NCBI GenBank assembly: GCA_947167415.1
Contig: CAMVHY010000054.1
Span: forward strand, 1 to 8,022
From: an uncultured Clostridia bacterium
GTDB taxonomy: Bacteria > Bacillota > Clostridia > Lachnospirales > CAMVHY01
Direction: 5' to 3'
DNA: 8,022 nucleotides
The notes beneath the pieces were generated by a model, which did not search any database, was not told where the DNA came from, and worked only from the letters and a program-made list of their open reading frames with translations. Made by a program: the position numbers and the translations under genes. Below, piece by piece: positions 4,983 to 8,022 of this stretch; position 1 is the first letter of the stretch; each line of letters begins with the position of its first letter.

Positions 4983-7367
4983 TTAGATATAATCATGGCC
5001 TTTTATGCCGCGATTTTCGTCTTTGCCTCTTCCCTCAGAATGATTATTTTTTTCAGTAGAATCAATCAAGCTGTTACCTTCACTTTCATCATATGTTTTA
5101 ATACATGAACAACAACCGCCAAATATTGCGTTAAACAAAAATGGACCCCAAATAAAAATTCCAAACGTAAAAATATGACCAATGATTTTTAAAGTAGTCA
5201 TTGAAGACGAATCATCTGCATTTGATGATTTAGAATCAGATTCGTTTTGGCTATTATTATTTTTTATTCCATTGTCGATTTTCTTTGATAAATTACTTTG
5301 GTTACAAGCATTTCCATATTCTATTTCATTGTTGCTTACTTTATTTTTATTGAAGTCGATTATAGTTTGTTGATTCTCTTTTTCGGTAGTAGTTGTTTTT
5401 AAACATTCTTTCATTAAGTACTTATTTTTAGCTTCTTCGGCTTTATTAAAATCATCTGAGTTAGGTTGAATGTTCCTATTTTTAATGTAAACATCAAATA
5501 GTTCGCAAACCAAATCATTTCTATTTTTATCAGGGATTTTAACGTAATTGATATTTAAATAGCTGAGTATATTATCTAAACTTTTATCAATATCGATTTT
5601 ATATTTTTCAAAGCAAAAAATAATATTTTCATTCGTCAGTTTGTTTCGTTCGGAATAAAATAAAAGTAAAAATTTTAAATAACCAAAATCAATTTCATCG
5701 GGAATCATGTTTTTAAATTGTTGATCACTTATATTGTAGTTTTGATTATTAAAACTAAAATCTGAGAAAAAAATCACATGTAATTCCGCTAACGTCAATT
5801 TGTTATTCTGATTTATTTCATTTTCAGATTCATCAAGAGTGTTTTTGGCATTAAGAATGTCTTTTGCAAAACTTCCTATATCTCCAAAATTTTTATTTTT
5901 TCTATAGAACCGATAAAGCGCGATTTTATCGCGACTACATATACTATCTCTGTCTATAAAACTAAAAAGTCCGATAAAATCACCTTTGTTATAATTCATC
6001 TTTTTGCCTTTATTGAGCTTGTAACAACGAAAAACAGTAACAATATTATATACGGCCAGGCTGTGTCTCAAATGAAAATTGGATCCAATATTAAATTTTG
6101 TTTTGCTTTTGACATACCTAATAAAAGTCGGTGTTAATAAATCATCAGACGGACATCTGTCCATCATATTTTTCATAATGTCTTCCGGAATAGAATTGTC
6201 TTTACAAAAACTACAAATTAATAATAAATTGTCATTAGTTAAGCATTTCTCGTTCTCTATTTCCTTAAACAACTTTGTAACCATATTTTCATCCATTTTG
6301 AGATCAATCTTATTTTTTTCACACAGATTTAGCAACTGAACTATTTGGTCAATTGTTGCAACACTATTTGGTACATTAGCAAAAATATTTTTTATGGCTG
6401 TGATAGCTTTTTGGTCATTTGAATTTTTGGATAAGCAATAATCCAAAATGTTAATTATCGAATCCAAACCATCAGAACCTAATTTCTTAAAATCATCTGC
6501 ATTTTCAAGGTTAATTAACTTCAAATCAAGAATATCTTGCCATGTAAATTTCTCATCACACATGTTACAGAAAAAGTCTATCAAATTAATATAATTTAGC
6601 GTATTATCTCTATCTTCGTATTTTTTTCTATGCTGATTTATGAAGTCAAATATTGGTTTCATGCTTTCGATTTCATCTTTTTTATCTTTTTTTTTATATC
6701 CTTGTACATCTAGATATTCAGAGCATAAAAAAATCTCTGGATACCATTTACCAGATAGTTCACCCTCAAAATCCTCTACCTCAATCCTTTTATTTCCACA
6801 AACAAAAATGTGAAACTCAAAAACGGTCTCGAGCGATAACTTTGTTCCCTTATCTAAAATATTGTCTATGATTGTGCGCCAAAAAGCAATTTTTTGAGCT
6901 TTATTGTAATCCGCATAACTTTTTATTTTCTGTTTATTTTTTTTCTGACAAAACTTTAAAAGGCTAACATTATCTGTTATTTTTTCAAACTCAGTAAAGT
7001 TTGGCAATTTCGGCACCATAATATCTTGTAGGTTAATTTGATTTTTATCCATACCACAATAAAGATTAGTACTTGTATCAGGAACTTTAAATTTTAGTTC
7101 CACAGTTGATTCACTTTTTTGAATTAAATCTTGTATTGTAGTTTTAGCAAAATCTGTAGGCTCGATTAGCTGATGTGTATCCAACTGCGTACTTGGATTT
7201 AATTTATGTAACAAAAATAAACTTTTGTCTACATCTTCATTAAGTGTTATTGATGTATCTGTTATTAATTTTTCTAATGCATCTTGTACACTAGCATTGT
7301 GATGTATTGTTATTGTGTAATCTTTTCCATTCGGCATTTTTGCTACCACATAAATATCTTCACTCAT
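4983..7367 (-). CDS. Large protein of unknown function: ubiquitin-like N-terminus, helical repeats, C-terminal membrane segment
   Basis: No known family is recognised in this 794-residue product. The ATG at 7365-7367 has the Shine-Dalgarno AGAGGG (7375-7380) with a 7-base spacer and no signal peptide. Residues 4-96 follow a ubiquitin/FERM-like beta-grasp pattern: a strand, an NGK turn, the strand DYTITIHH, the helix SVQDALEKLI, and closing segments TIQDLIQKSESTVELKFK. Residues 110-290 are mixed and charged. Residues 301-412 contain three helix-turn-helix units of about 37 residues, each with a Cys in its first helix (C311, C349, C385/C388). More helical sequence follows to about 655. A polar Asn/Ser/Lys-rich linker (657-722) precedes one hydrophobic segment (about 724-750), the cluster C752-C753-x-C755 and a 39-residue polar tail. 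The many cysteines and missing signal suggest that the bulk is cytoplasmic and anchored at its C-terminal end. Scaffold, regulator and secreted effector are all possible. Confidence 0.8.
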   Translation of the reverse strand: MSEDIYVVAKMPNGKDYTITIHHNASVQDALEKLITDTSITLNEDVDKSLFLLHKLNPSTQLDTHQLIEPTDFAKTTIQDLIQKSESTVELKFKVPDTSTNLYCGMDKNQINLQDIMVPKLPNFTEFEKITDNVSLLKFCQKKNKQKIKSYADYNKAQKIAFWRTIIDNILDKGTKLSLETVFEFHIFVCGNKRIEVEDFEGELSGKWYPEIFLCSEYLDVQGYKKKDKKDEIESMKPIFDFINQHRKKYEDRDNTLNYINLIDFFCNMCDEKFTWQDILDLKLINLENADDFKKLGSDGLDSIINILDYCLSKNSNDQKAITAIKNIFANVPNSVATIDQIVQLLNLCEKNKIDLKMDENMVTKLFKEIENEKCLTNDNLLLICSFCKDNSIPEDIMKNMMDRCPSDDLLTPTFIRYVKSKTKFNIGSNFHLRHSLAVYNIVTVFRCYKLNKGKKMNYNKGDFIGLFSFIDRDSICSRDKIALYRFYRKNKNFGDIGSFAKDILNAKNTLDESENEINQNNKLTLAELHVIFFSDFSFNNQNYNISDQQFKNMIPDEIDFGYLKFLLLFYSERNKLTNENIIFCFEKYKIDIDKSLDNILSYLNINYVKIPDKNRNDLVCELFDVYIKNRNIQPNSDDFNKAEEAKNKYLMKECLKTTTTEKENQQTIIDFNKNKVSNNEIEYGNACNQSNLSKKIDNGIKNNNSQNESDSKSSNADDSSSMTTLKIIGHIFTFGIFIWGPFLFNAIFGGCCSCIKTYDESEGNSLIDSTEKNNHSEGRGKDENRGIKGHDYI

Positions 7368-7405
7368 TTTTAATCCCTCTCCATAAAAAAAGTTCTATCA
7401 ATAAA

Positions 7406-7428
7406 AAAGCAGTTTCACCTACTACTTT
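7406..7428 (-). promoter_or_regulatory. Hairpin at the 5' end of the 794-residue gene leader
   Basis: On the minus strand AAAGTAG (7428-7422) pairs with CTGCTTT (7412-7406) around a 9-base loop, with one G-T wobble. A run of U follows (A tract 7403-7408 on the plus strand). It begins about where transcription should start. It could protect the mRNA 5' end or act as a weak attenuator. With only three G-C pairs, it may not be functional. Confidence 0.35.
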
Positions 7429-7436
7429 ATTTATAA

Positions 7437-7465
7437 ATTTTAAATCAAATTTTTTTATTTGTCAA
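7437..7465 (-). promoter_or_regulatory. Near-consensus sigma-A-type promoter of the 794-residue protein gene
   Basis: On the minus strand, a perfect -35 TTGACA (7460-7465), a 17-base spacer and a -10 TAAAAT (7437-7442, one mismatch to TATAAT) stand upstream of the gene. Transcription should begin near 7430, giving a 5' leader of about 63 bases that contains the Shine-Dalgarno. This is the best promoter in the window and supports the gene being expressed. Confidence 0.75.
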
Positions 7466-7484
7466 GGGGTAATTTAAACTTTTT

Positions 7485-7501
7485 TATGAACTTTATTCAT
7501 A
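7485..7501. repeat. 6-bp perfect inverted repeat upstream of the promoter
   Basis: TATGAA (7485-7490) and TTCATA (7496-7501) form a perfect dyad with a 5-base centre, about 20 bases upstream of the -35 of the 794-residue gene. That is a plausible place for an activator or repressor site, but such a short dyad can occur by chance. Confidence 0.25.
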
Positions 7502-7604
7502 TTCTTATAGCTGTTTAATTTTATATCCCAAAATTCAAATTAATTTCTTATTTTTTTTCGCTTGTTTAAAATTATTATCGCTTCAAAGCTGTTAAAAAAA
7601 ATAC

Positions 7605-7648
7605 GTACAAAAAAACACCGGCAACTTAAACCGCGTATTTTTTTGCAC
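7605..7648. terminator. Large imperfect hairpin, terminator-like in both directions
   Basis: The left arm (7605-7621, GTAC, seven A, CACCGG) pairs with the right arm (7631-7648, CCGCGTA, seven T, GCAC) around the 9-base loop CAACTTAAA, with two mismatches and one bulged base. The GC-rich tip followed by seven T on either strand has the form of a bidirectional terminator. It could stop transcription coming from the transposase side before it enters the 794-residue gene. No intact gene ends next to it. Confidence 0.55.
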
Positions 7649-7821
7649 AAAAAAGTCTGATATCGAATCTTTATTCAAGTGAACAACATTTATGTTAATC
7701 AAAAAATGTTTTTTATTATTTTTTGACATATCCAAAAACAAAACTTCTACTTTGTTAATTAGGTATCATCCTCATAAAACGAAAATAAGTTGACTAAAGA
7801 AGAAAAAAATAAAATATAAAA

Positions 7822-7881
7822 ATGAAGCTGACAAAAACACAATATAAAAAGTCAGATAGTGTCTACATGAAAAAAATTTAA
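7822..7881 (+). pseudogene. Possible transposase 5' remnant
   Basis: The frame starts ATG and reads MKLTKTQYKK, which resembles the first residues of IS5-group transposases (typically MK[IL]T..Q[YF].RI). It then diverges and stops after 19 residues. The similarity ends close to where the neighbouring minus-strand element could begin (about 7853-7866), as if that element had inserted into another one. Ten residues are too few to be sure, and no Shine-Dalgarno is evident. Confidence 0.25.
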
Positions 7882-8022
7882 AAGAACTACAAATACATAA
7901 AGATACAACGGAGATAAATAGGAGCGATGAAAGCATCGAGTGTTTTAGCGTATCGGGTGGCAACACTGCGCCAACGCTTAAAAGCAAGGAAATTATTTTT
8001 TCTCGATAATATGTTTAAAGCA
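7853..8022 (-). mobile_element. End of an IS5-type insertion sequence (partial)
   Basis: The transposase 3' end implies that the terminal inverted repeat lies a few tens of bases past the stop, in the area of AGATAGTGTCTACATG (7855-7870). Only one end of the element is visible, so neither the inverted repeat nor the target duplication can be confirmed. The left boundary is an estimate. Confidence 0.4.
7887..8022 (-). CDS. IS5-type transposase, C-terminal end (runs off the window)
   Basis: The last 44 codons before a TAG at 7887-7889 are visible, and the frame stays open to the window edge. The segment FLAFKRWRSVATRYAKTLDA, followed by FIA.IYLRCIFMYL, matches the closing block of IS5-family DDE transposases (pattern FxxxKRWRxxATRYxKxxxxFxAxIxxRC), which follows the last catalytic acidic residue of the RNase H-like fold. 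The block is noticeably richer in G and C than its surroundings, suggesting a more recent arrival. The catalytic residues and 5' part lie outside the window, so intactness cannot be judged. Confidence 0.7.
   Translation of the reverse strand, partial: ALNILSRKNNFLAFKRWRSVATRYAKTLDAFIAPIYLRCIFMYL

Larger units (their letters stand above)
7466..7886. other. Gene-free stretch upstream of the 794-residue gene
   Basis: No open reading frame with a convincing start, Shine-Dalgarno or recognisable protein is present on either strand. The stretch is very AT-rich. It holds the small dyad at 7485-7501, the large hairpin at 7605-7648, and a short plus-strand frame at 7822-7881 whose first ten codons resemble a transposase N-terminus. 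It probably consists of regulatory DNA plus decayed or IS-derived remnants. Confidence 0.6.

Noticed and set aside
7723..7728. Plus-strand TTGACA as a promoter -35
   Set aside because: No reasonable -10 is found 16-18 bases downstream (TCTACT at 17), and no plus-strand gene follows.
7592..7729. Minus-strand 45-codon open frame in the gene-free stretch
   Set aside because: It runs through the large hairpin, has no good Shine-Dalgarno, and its Lys/Asn/Phe-rich product resembles random AT-rich translation.
7772..7987. Minus-strand open frame of 71 codons
   Set aside because: It overlaps the transposase end in another frame; the transposase motif is convincing while this product is hydrophobic noise without a Shine-Dalgarno.
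1..8022. CRISPR array, tRNA or rRNA genes
   Set aside because: No regularly spaced direct repeats and no cloverleaf or rRNA-like GC-rich conserved segments were seen on reading either strand.

Overview
The window is very AT-rich DNA, dense in A and T homopolymer runs. It carries G-rich Shine-Dalgarno sequences and uses UUG as a start codon in at least two genes. The tilS-hpt-ftsH order is the one conserved in Firmicutes. Together with an exported zinc-dependent peptidoglycan amidase, this suggests a low-GC Firmicute (Clostridia-like) that keeps a cell wall. An insertion-sequence fragment, a stretch of about 0.5 kb without genes, and a protein of eukaryote-like architecture would fit a host-associated bacterium or an endosymbiont. 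That lifestyle is inference, and I cannot name the species.

Layout. (1) Bases 1-2329, minus strand: a tight operon read tilS (938-2329), hpt (399-935), ftsH (1-371, N-terminal part only, cut by the window edge). TilS modifies tRNA-Ile for AUA decoding, Hpt salvages purines, and FtsH is the membrane AAA+ protease. (2) Bases 2330-2432: a divergent control region. (3) Bases 2433-3905, plus strand: an exported multidomain N-acetylmuramoyl-L-alanine amidase of 490 residues. (4) Bases 3934-3970: a terminator hairpin able to work in both directions between convergent genes. (5) Bases 3992-4879, minus strand: a membrane-anchored protein of unknown function (295 residues) with two possible in-frame starts. 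(6) Bases 4983-7367, minus strand: a 794-residue protein I do not recognise, with a ubiquitin-like N-terminus, cysteine-rich helical repeats, a polar linker and a single membrane segment near the C-terminus followed by a CCxC cluster. It has a near-consensus sigma-A-type promoter (TTGACA, 17 bp, TAAAAT). (7) Bases 7368-7886: no convincing gene, but it holds that promoter, inverted repeats and a large hairpin. (8) Bases 7887-8022, minus strand: the 3' end of an IS5-type transposase gene that runs off the window.

The left half is conserved housekeeping and cell-wall DNA. The right half (about 3992-8022) looks accessory. The 794-residue protein is the most unusual item, and it may share a transcript with the membrane protein downstream of it, because no terminator is visible in the 103-base gap between them.
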